A stretch of DNA of 64,000 nucleotides from Amorphoplanes friuliensis DSM 7358 (GCF_000494755.1 NC_022657.1:6540001-6604000); one strand, 5' to 3'. Counted from the first letter of the stretch, positions 48,922-56,812 are shown. Notes: generated from the letters alone by a model not told the origin. Numbers and translations: made by a program.

Positions 48922-51117
48922 TCAGACCCTTCCGATGATCGCGGCAGCAGCGGTGAGCAAGGCGCTCGAGGGCCGCTGCTCGGCCCAGACGTGGTCACGG
49001 TGATGAGCAAGACGGGTCCGGAGGCCGCCATCGGCGACAAGGACCCTGAGGAGGGCCAGAAAGCGGTCGGCCACGTCCGGATCGTTCTCGGCGAGCGTCA
49101 GCCAGCGGGTGAACGCCTTCCAGGCCGACCAGGCGGTCGACGGCAGGCACAGCGCGGTGAGCCAGAGATCCGCCAGCTGCTGCTCATCGACGTCACCTCG
49201 GTGCCGCCGGAGCAGGAGTTCCGGCCAGCGCACACTGCCCAGCAGCGTCTCGATGCCGGACAGCCGGACGAAGGCGCGGGCCGCGTGCACCTGCAGCCGT
49301 TTCCCGTTGTCCTCGGCGAGGGTCCACTCGAGCAGCTCACCCAGCAGGGAGGCGGCGCGATCCCGGGTGTAGGCCTGCTCCACCCCGAAGGCGACGAGGA
49401 AACTGCGCCGCTGCCACAGGTCCTTGCCGATGCGACGCAACTGGGCGAGGCCGTCGTAGGGCAGATAACGGCCCAGTCCGTACGCGTACGCCCAGGCCAC
49501 CGTGTCACGGGTGTAGGCGTTGCCCTTGGTCTTGTCCATCCACTGCTTGATCCGGCCCTGCAAGGCCGGATGCAGGGCCGGGTTGTGGGCACACGACAGC
49601 AGGCTCAGGCCGGCGGCCTGCCGCGGACGCATGCTGCGGCTGCGCGCCCAGGGCGCGATGAGGCCGTCCATCACACCGGTGAAGTCGCTGAAGCTGAGCA
49701 GACCGGCCATCATCGCCGCCCGCTCACGGACCACGAGTTGCGGCTCGGTCACCAGTTCCCCCAGCCAGCGCATCAGCCGAGGACCGAGCCCGCGTTCGTT
49801 CCAGGCGACGTCGAGCATCGCGGGAACGAGCCCGGGGTTGGCCAGCCGCGCGATTCGTGGCGCGCCGACCGGCAGCGAATTCAGGTCAGGCACCTGCATC
49901 TCGTACGAGAGCAGGCAGTCGAGCTCGAACTCGATCGGGTCGGGTGTGGGTGCGGTCTCCGGCTGCTCCTCACGATGGATGCGGACCAGACGCGCGGCCG
50001 CGCTGTAGACGGAGGCCATCGGCGCTCCCTCCAGGGCGCCGAACGCGAGGCGGAACGCCCGTCGGTAGTCCGCGGTGCCACTCCAGTGCTCCCCGTCGGC
50101 CCGCCTCTCCGCGTCCGAGGCGCGGAGCACGAGCCGGGCCTGGGCGTGCAGCTGCTCGTTGAGGATCTGCGCGACCAGCTGGTCCCGGTCCGCATCGGAC
50201 GCCGCGGTGCCGATTACCGAGGCAATTCTTGCGGCTTCCTCGAGGGCGAGAGTCTCGTTGAGATGCCGGCTCAGCTCACCCCCGGAGACGCACTTCTCGA
50301 CGTAGTCCGCCACACAGTCGAGTCCGCAGTCCGCGCAAGTGCCGACACAGTTGCCCCGCTCGTGCAACAAGTAGGTCAGCTGGCTCCGAAAGACCGCCGC
50401 GGCGGTCGGCCTGCGCAAGGGAAACAGGTAGGAGCCCAAGTCATGTCCGCGGTCGGCGAGCGGCCCGATAACGATGACGCTGGCCTTCCGGCTCCGGGCG
50501 TGCTGGTCGATCAGGAGCAGGTCCATGAAGCTGATCGACTCCGCGTCCTTGGCGTCGAGGACGTGGCCGTGATCCTCCGAGTAACTGCCCTCGTCGACGG
50601 CGTCGACGATCCGTTCACCCCGGGCGACATGGATCATCACCACCCGGTCCGGTGAGTGGCGTCTGGCCAGGGCAACCTGCGCTGTCGCGTACCGGCCCCA
50701 ACCCGGCCGGGCACTGAGGTAGACGACGTGGCGGAGCTTGAGGGCGGCGGCCAGCTCGGTGTCGGACGGTCCTGGGGAATACCCGGCGAGCAGACGGCCG
50801 AGGTGGTCGCCCGGCACGGTGCCGAACCAGCTCTTTCCCTTCTGCCGCAGGTTGTACGTCGTGTAGTAGATCGACTCGGCGGCCATCGCGCCGTCACCGA
50901 TAGCCGCCTGCCCCTTGTTGCGGATGTTGCCTGTCCCGATCCCGCCGACCATGCCGGACAGCTGGCGGTCGATTTTCTCCTGGCCGATGTCCTGCTTCTC
51001 GGACACCACGAAGTCGTCGGGCAACTCGTCCTTCGGCGGCTCGCCGGGCTCAGGTGGCGCTGAATCCTCGGCGGGGGCAGCTTCGGGCGTGTCTTCGTCC
51101 TGCGGCTCTTCGCTCAT
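48922..51117 (-). CDS. 731-aa protein: shared assembly motif, degenerate P-loop, Cys cluster, helical repeat C-terminus
   Basis: Residues 1-50 are acidic and disordered. Residues 58-79 are GGIGTGNIRN then KGQAAIGDGAMA, almost the same as the C-terminus of the adjacent cyclase. A degenerate Walker A is at 135-145 (SARPGWGRYAT, where Arg and Tyr replace Lys and Ser/Thr) with a Walker B-like SVIVIGPLAD at 213-222. Cysteines at 257, 261, 264 and 268 may bind zinc. From about residue 280 the protein is all helical, with paired-helix repeats like HEAT/TPR (for example RERAAMMAGLLSFSDFTGVM). This resembles STAND-like signalling proteins with an inactive or unusual NTPase. The ATG at 51117 overlaps the cyclase stop (ATGA). 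Confidence 0.8.
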   Translation of the reverse strand: MSEEPQDEDTPEAAPAEDSAPPEPGEPPKDELPDDFVVSEKQDIGQEKIDRQLSGMVGGIGTGNIRNKGQAAIGDGAMAAESIYYTTYNLRQKGKSWFGTVPGDHLGRLLAGYSPGPSDTELAAALKLRHVVYLSARPGWGRYATAQVALARRHSPDRVVMIHVARGERIVDAVDEGSYSEDHGHVLDAKDAESISFMDLLLIDQHARSRKASVIVIGPLADRGHDLGSYLFPLRRPTAAAVFRSQLTYLLHERGNCVGTCADCGLDCVADYVEKCVSGGELSRHLNETLALEEAARIASVIGTAASDADRDQLVAQILNEQLHAQARLVLRASDAERRADGEHWSGTADYRRAFRLAFGALEGAPMASVYSAAARLVRIHREEQPETAPTPDPIEFELDCLLSYEMQVPDLNSLPVGAPRIARLANPGLVPAMLDVAWNERGLGPRLMRWLGELVTEPQLVVRERAAMMAGLLSFSDFTGVMDGLIAPWARSRSMRPRQAAGLSLLSCAHNPALHPALQGRIKQWMDKTKGNAYTRDTVAWAYAYGLGRYLPYDGLAQLRRIGKDLWQRRSFLVAFGVEQAYTRDRAASLLGELLEWTLAEDNGKRLQVHAARAFVRLSGIETLLGSVRWPELLLRRHRGDVDEQQLADLWLTALCLPSTAWSAWKAFTRWLTLAENDPDVADRFLALLRVLVADGGLRTRLAHHRDHVWAEQRPSSALLTAAAAIIGRV

Positions 51118-51896
51118 CGCGGGAACCGGATCCGCTGGTGGACTCCCCCGGTGGCGGTGGCGCCGTGACCGATGGCCACCTGACCGTCGCGGTTGTCCAC
51201 ATCACCGACCTGAATGCCGCCGGGCGGGACCTCCCGTGACGGCCGGCGCTCCGACACGACCGGAACGGACTCGGCGGTCGCCGACTGCAGATCGAGATTG
51301 TTGATGTCCTCGTCCACGATCTGCAGCCAGGCCCACTCGTCGAAGTTCTTGTCGCCGAGAACGACCCGGAGGCGGCGGAATCGCTCCGGCCTGATTCCTT
51401 CGTAGCCGCCGGCGATGACGTCGCGATGTATCCCGTCGGAGACGATGCACGCGACGGCAGCGTCAGGGAATTCCCTCAGCGCCCGCTTCAGGACCGGGGC
51501 GTCGACCAGCCGCGCCGCGGTGTTGACCGCCTCGCCGGCGAAGCCGTTCCGGCTCTCCGGGAAGAGCAGACCCTGGTGCACCGAGACCCTGACCCTGACT
51601 CTCGCCTGCGGCTGCCGCTCGACGTTGTACGCCCGCAGACGCTTGTCCAGAGTCAGCAGGAAGGCGCTGAGCAGGGCCGGCTCGTCGACATCAGCCGGAA
51701 GCACGGCGAGTTCCCCGTCGCCGCTGGCCTGCCGTCGCCACGTACCCCGGTCGAGATCGGCGGCCAGGCCCGCGGCGTCGAGAGCATCGAGGAAGACAGT
51801 TTGTGCCTTGTTCTGGAGCACGGAGCTCCGCGCGCTGTACCGCTCCATGTCGGCGACCATGACCAGGCGCCGGAATGAACGGGATGTATCTCCCAC
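51114..51896 (-). CDS. Class III nucleotidyl cyclase (PycC-like) with C-terminal assembly motif
   Basis: A 260-aa protein. Residues 8-165 are a cyclase homology domain. The metal Asp16 is in LVMVADMERYS and Asp60 in RQASGDGELAVLP. Asn125 and Arg129 are in GEAVNTAARLVDAP. By eye alignment, the lysine that selects adenine (four before the second Asp) is Gln56, and the partner Asp seven before Asn125 is Gly118, so the product is probably not cAMP; Pycsar enzymes make cCMP or cUMP. Residues 226-248 are GGIQVGDVDNRDGQVAIGHG then ATA, matching the next protein's N-terminus. GTG at 51896 is chosen because GGAGG lies 5 nt before it. Confidence 0.75.
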   Translation of the reverse strand: MGDTSRSFRRLVMVADMERYSARSSVLQNKAQTVFLDALDAAGLAADLDRGTWRRQASGDGELAVLPADVDEPALLSAFLLTLDKRLRAYNVERQPQARVRVRVSVHQGLLFPESRNGFAGEAVNTAARLVDAPVLKRALREFPDAAVACIVSDGIHRDVIAGGYEGIRPERFRRLRVVLGDKNFDEWAWLQIVDEDINNLDLQSATAESVPVVSERRPSREVPPGGIQVGDVDNRDGQVAIGHGATATGGVHQRIRFPR

Positions 51897-51974
51897 GTCG
51901 ACCTCCACGAAAGGATGGCGCGGTCTGGCGACCGGCTTGTTACTTCCTAGGCCGCAGGCAGCCGTGACACCCCG

Positions 51975-52018
51975 TCGAAATATGGGTTTGCCCATCGCTC
52001 ACAAACCGTCTTTCGACC
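51975..52018. promoter_or_regulatory. Interrupted inverted repeat in the divergent promoter of the cyclase island
   Basis: GTCGAAA (51975-51981) pairs with TTTCGAC (52012-52018), and GGTTTG (51986-51991) with CAAACC (52003-52008), around an 11-nt centre. It lies between the divergent cyclase operon (start 51896) and the PycTM-like gene (start 52054). It is a good candidate for shared control, perhaps by the Crp/Fnr protein encoded next to the effector. The rest of this gap has no gene. Confidence 0.5.
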
Positions 52019-52053
52019 GGGTTCCGACGCACGTGAACGGCTCTGCTGGAGGC

Positions 52054-52557
52054 ATGGAGAAGAACGACGAGATCCAGGCCGACGACTTGACCATGGCGCT
52101 CGGCGCGGTGGACCGGGCTCAGCTCTCGATCCGGCGTGCCGACACCAAAGCGGCCGGGCTGGCGGGCTTTCAGCTCTCGGTGCTCACCATCGCGCTCGGC
52201 CAGACCGAGGCTGCGGCGCGGGTGTGGAGTTCGGGCACGCGTAGCGCGGCAATCGTGCTTGCGGTCATGCTGGTGCTCGGGCTCGCCGGCTCGCTCGCCC
52301 TGCTCGGTGCGGTGATCTGGCCTCGGATCAGCGGCGATCACGCGGGCAACGTGTTCGCTTTTCCAGCGCTGGCCGCGCTCGCCGAGCCTCCCCGATCACG
52401 AGAACACACAGGTCCCGAGGATGCGTGGCGCCTGGCCATGGACCTTTCCGGCACAGCACGACGCAAGTACGAGCTCGTCCGGATCGCGATGTGCGCAATG
52501 GTCGTCTCCGTCTCAGGCATCGTCGGCTGGCTATGCCTGGCGAGCACCGCACAGTAG
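52054..52557 (+). CDS. Pycsar-effector-like (PycTM) three-helix membrane protein
   Basis: A 167-aa protein. Helices are predicted at about residues 33-50, 64-89 and 142-163. The block before helix 1, QLSIRRADTKAAGLAGFQLS, carries the A-D-x-K-A signature of PycTM effectors. In known Pycsar systems a cyclic pyrimidine made by PycC triggers membrane disruption by PycTM. Here the cyclase gene is divergent, 157 bp away. The ATG at 52054 has GGAGG only 1 nt upstream, so an in-frame GTG at 52033 or ATG at 52093 may be the true start. The Crp/Fnr gene follows after 38 bp. Confidence 0.7.
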   Translation: MEKNDEIQADDLTMALGAVDRAQLSIRRADTKAAGLAGFQLSVLTIALGQTEAAARVWSSGTRSAAIVLAVMLVLGLAGSLALLGAVIWPRISGDHAGNVFAFPALAALAEPPRSREHTGPEDAWRLAMDLSGTARRKYELVRIAMCAMVVSVSGIVGWLCLASTAQ

Positions 52558-52595
52558 GCTCAGCGTAACGTTGAGTACATGTGGCGGGAGTGTGC

Positions 52596-53318
52596 ATGCC
52601 CGGAGCCGAGACACCTCAATGGCCGGAGGGGACGTTGCTCGCCAGGTTGGCTCCGCAGACCGCAAACGCCCTGCTGAGCCTCGGGGTCGAGCAACGGGTG
52701 CCGGCCGGTCGGGTGTTGATCCGCGAGGGCAGCACCGAGTCGCACGTGGTGATCATCCGGCGAGGACTGACGAAGGTGACCGCGGAGATGGCCGACGGCA
52801 GGTCGGCGCTGCTTTCCATCCGGGTCGCGGGCGACATCCTCGGAGAGATGTCCGCGCTCAGCGGGTCACCTCGCTCGGCGACGGTCACGATGTGCGGGTC
52901 GGGCCTGGTGCGCTTTGTTCACCGGCGGGACTTCACGCCGTTCCTGAACGACTTTCCCGGTGCTGCCGTCGAACTGGCCACCATGGTGGGCGAGCGACTC
53001 CGCTGGTCGAACAGGCGCCGCATCGACTTCACGTCGTACCCGCTCAAGACCCGGCTCGCCCGCGTTCTGGCCGAGCTCGCCGAGCTCTACGGACAGGAAC
53101 GGCGGCACGGCGCGCTCGAGATCGGCGTGCGGCTCACGCAGCCCGAACTGGCGACCATGTGCGGCGCGGCGGAGATCACCGTGCACAAGGCGCTCCGCGA
53201 CATGCGCCGCTCTCACCTGATCAGCACCCGGTACGGCCGGATCACCGTCTGGAACCTGCCGGAACTGCGTGGCAGCGCTGACATGGCTCCGGATCAGCGT
53301 CGCCCGGATGCCTACTGA
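52596..53318 (+). CDS. Crp/Fnr-family regulator with intact cyclic-nucleotide pocket
   Basis: A 240-aa regulator. The cyclic-nucleotide-binding domain (about residues 10-125) has a complete phosphate-binding cassette: GEMSALSGSPRSATV at 83-97, with Glu84 and Arg93 in the places used by Crp to hold the cyclic phosphate and ribose. The Crp-type winged HTH is at about 175-222, with recognition helix LTQPELATMCGAAEITVHKA near 180-199. No Fnr-type N-terminal cysteine cluster is present. Starts at ATG 52596 with GGGAG 5 nt upstream; a GTG at 52581 is possible. It lies 38 bp after the PycTM gene and close to a cyclase gene, so it likely reads the local cyclic nucleotide. Confidence 0.85.
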   Translation: MPGAETPQWPEGTLLARLAPQTANALLSLGVEQRVPAGRVLIREGSTESHVVIIRRGLTKVTAEMADGRSALLSIRVAGDILGEMSALSGSPRSATVTMCGSGLVRFVHRRDFTPFLNDFPGAAVELATMVGERLRWSNRRRIDFTSYPLKTRLARVLAELAELYGQERRHGALEIGVRLTQPELATMCGAAEITVHKALRDMRRSHLISTRYGRITVWNLPELRGSADMAPDQRRPDAY

Positions 53319-53321
53319 CGG

Positions 53322-54026
53322 TCACCCGATGAGGTCGAGGCGTATCACTGCGTCGCGGGCGAGGAGGAAGCCGATGATGGCGAAGATCCAGCTCAGGGCG
53401 CCGTCGAGGTGGCGGGAGAGCCAGGCGCTGATCACCCGCAGGGGTGTCTCGATGCGTGTGCCGAGGGCCTGGCGGATGCCCAGCAGGAGCAGCGCCGGCA
53501 GGATCATGACCAGGACGTAGCCGGCCAGGACCGGGATCCAGACCGTCGCGCCGGCTCCCGAGGCGGTGATCAGGCCCACGGCGGCCAGGTACGGCAGCAT
53601 CGACATGACCTCGATGCCGGCCGCCGCGACACCCAGCCCGACCATTGCGCCCGGGGAGGCCTCGGCCGTGGAGAGACGGGCACGCCAGCGGTCCGCCGGG
53701 TCGGGGCCACCGCGGCGGGCGCGGCGGCGGCGTACGGCCTTGGGCTCGAACCAGAAACTCAGGGCGAACAAGGCGACTCCGACCACGAGCTGCACCCAGC
53801 TCAGCGTGTCACTGCGGCCGATCAGACCGCGCAGCGTGCCCGCGCCGGCGGTCAGCACGATGCCGACGACGAAGTAGAAGGCCGCCACGGTGGCGAGATA
53901 GAGGAAGAACGGCCGGACCCGCAGGCGGGGCGCGAGGAGCATCCACAGGGGAATCAGCAAGGTCCCGACGCTGGTGCTGTCGACGAGGGCCAGACCGGCC
54001 AGGGCGGCGAGCAGCGTCCAGTCCAT
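53322..54026 (-). CDS. GAP-family (Sap-like) polytopic membrane protein
   Basis: A 234-aa protein with about six helices and a long basic cytoplasmic loop (VRRRRARRGGPDPADRWRAR). The start TLLAALAGLALVDSTSVGTL and the second-half MVGLGVAAAGIEVMSMLPYL fit the GAP/Sap family, named from the mycobacterial sulfolipid-1-addressing protein and related to LysE-type exporters. The substrate is unknown. It ends 3 bp from the convergent Crp/Fnr stop. Confidence 0.8.
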   Translation of the reverse strand: MDWTLLAALAGLALVDSTSVGTLLIPLWMLLAPRLRVRPFFLYLATVAAFYFVVGIVLTAGAGTLRGLIGRSDTLSWVQLVVGVALFALSFWFEPKAVRRRRARRGGPDPADRWRARLSTAEASPGAMVGLGVAAAGIEVMSMLPYLAAVGLITASGAGATVWIPVLAGYVLVMILPALLLLGIRQALGTRIETPLRVISAWLSRHLDGALSWIFAIIGFLLARDAVIRLDLIG

Positions 54027-54042
54027 CGCACCGACAATACGG

Positions 54043-54882
54043 TCATCCGGTGAAGCTCTGCTGTCCCACCACCGACAGCAAGGCCAGGCGGTCGGCGGCC
54101 TCGCTGCCCGGTTCGGCGGTGTACGCCACGATGCGCAGATCGCTGCCCGGGACCGTCAGCACGTCGCAGTCGAGGTGGATGTCGCCGACCTGGGGGTGCT
54201 GGACGAGCTTGGACGTGGAGTCGTGCGGTGTGATCGCCCCGGCCTCCCAGATGCGGGCGAAGGTCTCGCTGCGGGCGAGCAACTCCTTGATGAGATCGGT
54301 GACACGGCTGTCGGCGGGATAGCGGGCGGTGGCCGCGCGCAGGTCGGCGGCGGTGGCGGCACCGAAGACGCGTTCCTGCTCGGGCGTCTGGATCACCCGG
54401 CTGTTGAAACCGGCGAAGTGCCGCCAGACGATGTTGCGCTCGTGCCCGTGCAGGGCAGCCGGGTCGCCGAACAGCGCCGCCCACAGGGGGTTGCCCGTGA
54501 TGAGGTTCCAGGCCGCGTCGTGGACCGCCACCGGTGTGTCGGAGAGGCGGTCGAGCAGCCGCTGGACGCCCGGGGTGATGTGCGCGGAGACCACGCCCCG
54601 CGCGGGCGGCGCCAGACCGGCGAGGGTGAACAGGTGCTCGCGCTCGGTCGCGTCCAGGCGCAGCGCCCGGGCGAGGGCCTCGACGACCTGCGCGGACGGG
54701 CCGGTCGAGCGGCCCTGTTCCAGGCGCGTGATGTAGTCGACGGAGATGCCCGCGAGCAGGGCCAGCTCCTCGCGGCGCAGGCCGGCCGCACGCCGGTGGC
54801 CGCCCGCGGGAAGCCCGGCGGCCTCGGGGGTGACCCGATCACGCCAGCGGCGCACGGCCGGCCCGAACTCCGTGTCAGTCAT
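54043..54882 (-). CDS. XRE-type regulator with MmyB-like ligand domain
   Basis: A 279-aa regulator. The N-terminal HTH (about residues 27-88) is RRAAGLRREELALLAGISVD with YITRLEQGRSTGPSAQVVEA. The C-terminal MmyB-like/PAS domain includes AVHDAAWNLITGNPLWAALF and RNIVWRHFA. Such proteins in actinobacteria often control an adjacent short-chain dehydrogenase or exporter; here the neighbour (17 bp downstream on the same strand) is the GAP-family membrane protein. ATG at 54882. Confidence 0.88.
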   Translation of the reverse strand: MTDTEFGPAVRRWRDRVTPEAAGLPAGGHRRAAGLRREELALLAGISVDYITRLEQGRSTGPSAQVVEALARALRLDATEREHLFTLAGLAPPARGVVSAHITPGVQRLLDRLSDTPVAVHDAAWNLITGNPLWAALFGDPAALHGHERNIVWRHFAGFNSRVIQTPEQERVFGAATAADLRAATARYPADSRVTDLIKELLARSETFARIWEAGAITPHDSTSKLVQHPQVGDIHLDCDVLTVPGSDLRIVAYTAEPGSEAADRLALLSVVGQQSFTG

Positions 54883-54935
54883 GTCTCCAGTCTGCCGCTC
54901 CCGACCGGCGGCGAGCCTGGTAACGCTTGTACCCC

Positions 54936-55529
54936 TCAGCGAGGCGCCACCGTGGCCATGGCCCGGTCGATGGCGTCGCCGAGTGTGCCGGTCGCACCGG
55001 AGGCCAGCCAGGAGTGCTGCGCGGCGACCAGGCATCCGAAGGCGGCCGCGGTGATCGCGCGGGGCGCCGGGTCGTCGTCGGTGTAGGGCGTACCGGTGGC
55101 TGTCGCGCGTTCTCGCAGGACCTGGACCACCGCCTCCTGCATGAGGTGCAACTTTCGCAGGTAGGCGGCGAACAGGGCGGGTGTCTCGAGCAGGACCCGG
55201 TGGGTCGCCTCGGCGGTCTCGGCCCGGCCGGGCTCGTCCAGCATGAAGAACAGGTGGCGCAGCGACGTCCAGACCGGTTCGCCGGGCGGCCGGGCGCGCA
55301 GCGTGTGCAGCATCAGCGGCACGGTCGCGTCCATCTTGCCGACCACGATTTCTTCCTTGGTGGCGAAATAGCGGAACACGCTGCGCTGGGACATGCCGGC
55401 GGCGGTGGCGATGTCGTCGATGGTGGTGGCGTCGAAACCCCGCTCGATGAACAGCGCGAGGGCGGCCTCGCCGATCTCCCGCTGGACCGCCCGGCGGGTG
55501 CGTTCGCGCAGACCTGACTCGGGTTTCAT
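54936..55529 (-). CDS. TetR/AcrR-family regulator, divergent from the P450
   Basis: A 197-aa repressor. The N-terminal HTH (about residues 8-55) contains LFIERGFDATTIDDIATAAG then MSQRSVFRYFATKEEIV. The C-terminal ligand domain is all helical. It is divergent from the cytochrome P450/ferredoxin pair with a strong inverted repeat in between, so control of the pair and of itself is likely. ATG at 55529. Confidence 0.9.
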   Translation of the reverse strand: MKPESGLRERTRRAVQREIGEAALALFIERGFDATTIDDIATAAGMSQRSVFRYFATKEEIVVGKMDATVPLMLHTLRARPPGEPVWTSLRHLFFMLDEPGRAETAEATHRVLLETPALFAAYLRKLHLMQEAVVQVLRERATATGTPYTDDDPAPRAITAAAFGCLVAAQHSWLASGATGTLGDAIDRAMATVAPR

Positions 55530-55570
55530 ATCCGTTCGACCCTATCACTGACAGCCAGAGTTGACAGTGA

Positions 55571-55596
55571 CTGACAACTTTGGCGTACGTTGTCAG
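55571..55596. promoter_or_regulatory. TetR-type operator upstream of the P450 gene
   Basis: CTGACAAC (55571-55578) and GTTGTCAG (55589-55596) are a perfect 8-bp inverted repeat with a 10-nt centre. TTGACA at 55561 could be the P450 -35 element. Additional TGACA copies lie on either side. Confidence 0.7.
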
Positions 55597-55627
55597 CCAC
55601 CTGACGTCAGCGAGGGGATCGACTGTC

Positions 55628-56812
55628 ATGAGCGAGGTACTGCCGCTTACCCGTACCTGCCCGTTCGCGCCGCCGGCGGAGCATCTGCGCCTGCAGGAGA
55701 CCGAACCCGTGGCCCGGGTGACGCTGCCCACCGGGGAGCAGGTGTGGGCGCTGAGCCGGATCGACGATGTTCGCACGATGCTGACCGATCCGCGGTTCAG
55801 CGCCGACCGCACGCATCCCGGCTTCCCGCACCTCGACCCCGGCCGGAGGGCCATGGCCGGCGCGCTCAAGGGCATGATGGTCTCGATGGATCCGCCGGAG
55901 CACGGTGTGGCCCGCGGTGCGGTGATGGGCGAATTCACGGCCAGGAAGATGGCCGCACTCCGCCCGCAGATCCAGCAGATCGTCGACGAATGCCTCGACA
56001 CGCTGCTGGCCGGCCCGCAACCGGCCGACCTCGTCCGGGCACTGTCGCTGCCGGTGCCGTCACTGGTCATCTGCCGCCTGCTCGGCGTGCCCTACGCCGA
56101 TCACGAGTTCTTCCAGCGCAGCACCGAAGCACTGCTGCTGCGGAGCACCCCGCCGCAGCAGCGGCAGACAGCCCTGGGCGGTCTGTACACGTACCTGCAG
56201 GAGCTGATCGCGCGCAAAGCCACCGAACCCGGTGACGACCTGCTCAGCCGTCAGCTCGGTGAGGCCGCCGAGCCGCAGGACGTGGTCAGCCTCGCGATGC
56301 TGCTGCTGATCGCGGGGCACGAGACGACCGCGAACATGATCTCCCTCGGCGTCATGATGCTGCTGGAGCATCCGGACCAGCTCGCCGTGATCCGTGAGGA
56401 CCCCACCAAGACCCCGCTCGCGGTCGAGGAGCTGCTGCGGTACTTCACGATCGGGGAGTTCTCGCTGTCGCGGGTCGCGGTCGGCGACGTCGAGCTCGGC
56501 GGGAAACACATCCGGGCCGGCGAGGGAGTTGTCGTGCTGTCCAACGCGGCGAACCGCGACCCCGCCGCCTTCACCGACGGCGACCGGTTCGACGTCGAGC
56601 GCGGCGCCCGGCACCACATCGCGTTCGGCTTCGGCGCCCACCAGTGCCTCGGGCAGAACCTCGCACGCCTGGAACTGCAGATCGTCCTCGACACGCTGGT
56701 GCGGCGGATCCCCGGACTGCGCCTCGCCGTCCCCGTCGACGACCTGCCGTTCAAGGACGACGCCAACATCTACGGCCTGTACGAGCTGCCGGTGACCTGG
56801 ACGGCGCCGTGA
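55628..56812 (+). CDS. Cytochrome P450
   Basis: A 394-aa soluble class I P450, similar in layout to the CYP105/107 group. Landmarks are the I-helix AGHETTANM, the K-helix EELLRYF, and the heme loop AFGFGAHQCLGQNLARLEL with the thiolate Cys340. The N-terminal TRTCPFAPPAEH is typical of actinobacterial P450s. The ATG at 55628 follows GAGGGG. It shares a GTGA overlap with the ferredoxin gene, its likely electron donor. No polyketide or terpene synthase lies nearby, so it looks like a xenobiotic or fatty-acid oxidase under TetR control. Confidence 0.94.
   Translation: MSEVLPLTRTCPFAPPAEHLRLQETEPVARVTLPTGEQVWALSRIDDVRTMLTDPRFSADRTHPGFPHLDPGRRAMAGALKGMMVSMDPPEHGVARGAVMGEFTARKMAALRPQIQQIVDECLDTLLAGPQPADLVRALSLPVPSLVICRLLGVPYADHEFFQRSTEALLLRSTPPQQRQTALGGLYTYLQELIARKATEPGDDLLSRQLGEAAEPQDVVSLAMLLLIAGHETTANMISLGVMMLLEHPDQLAVIREDPTKTPLAVEELLRYFTIGEFSLSRVAVGDVELGGKHIRAGEGVVVLSNAANRDPAAFTDGDRFDVERGARHHIAFGFGAHQCLGQNLARLELQIVLDTLVRRIPGLRLAVPVDDLPFKDDANIYGLYELPVTWTAP

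Noticed and set aside
54043..56070. Continuous 675-aa minus-strand frame that would fuse the HTH regulator to upstream sequence
   Set aside because: The regulator has its own ATG at 54882 and the upstream part is antisense to the TetR and P450 genes in a shadow frame.
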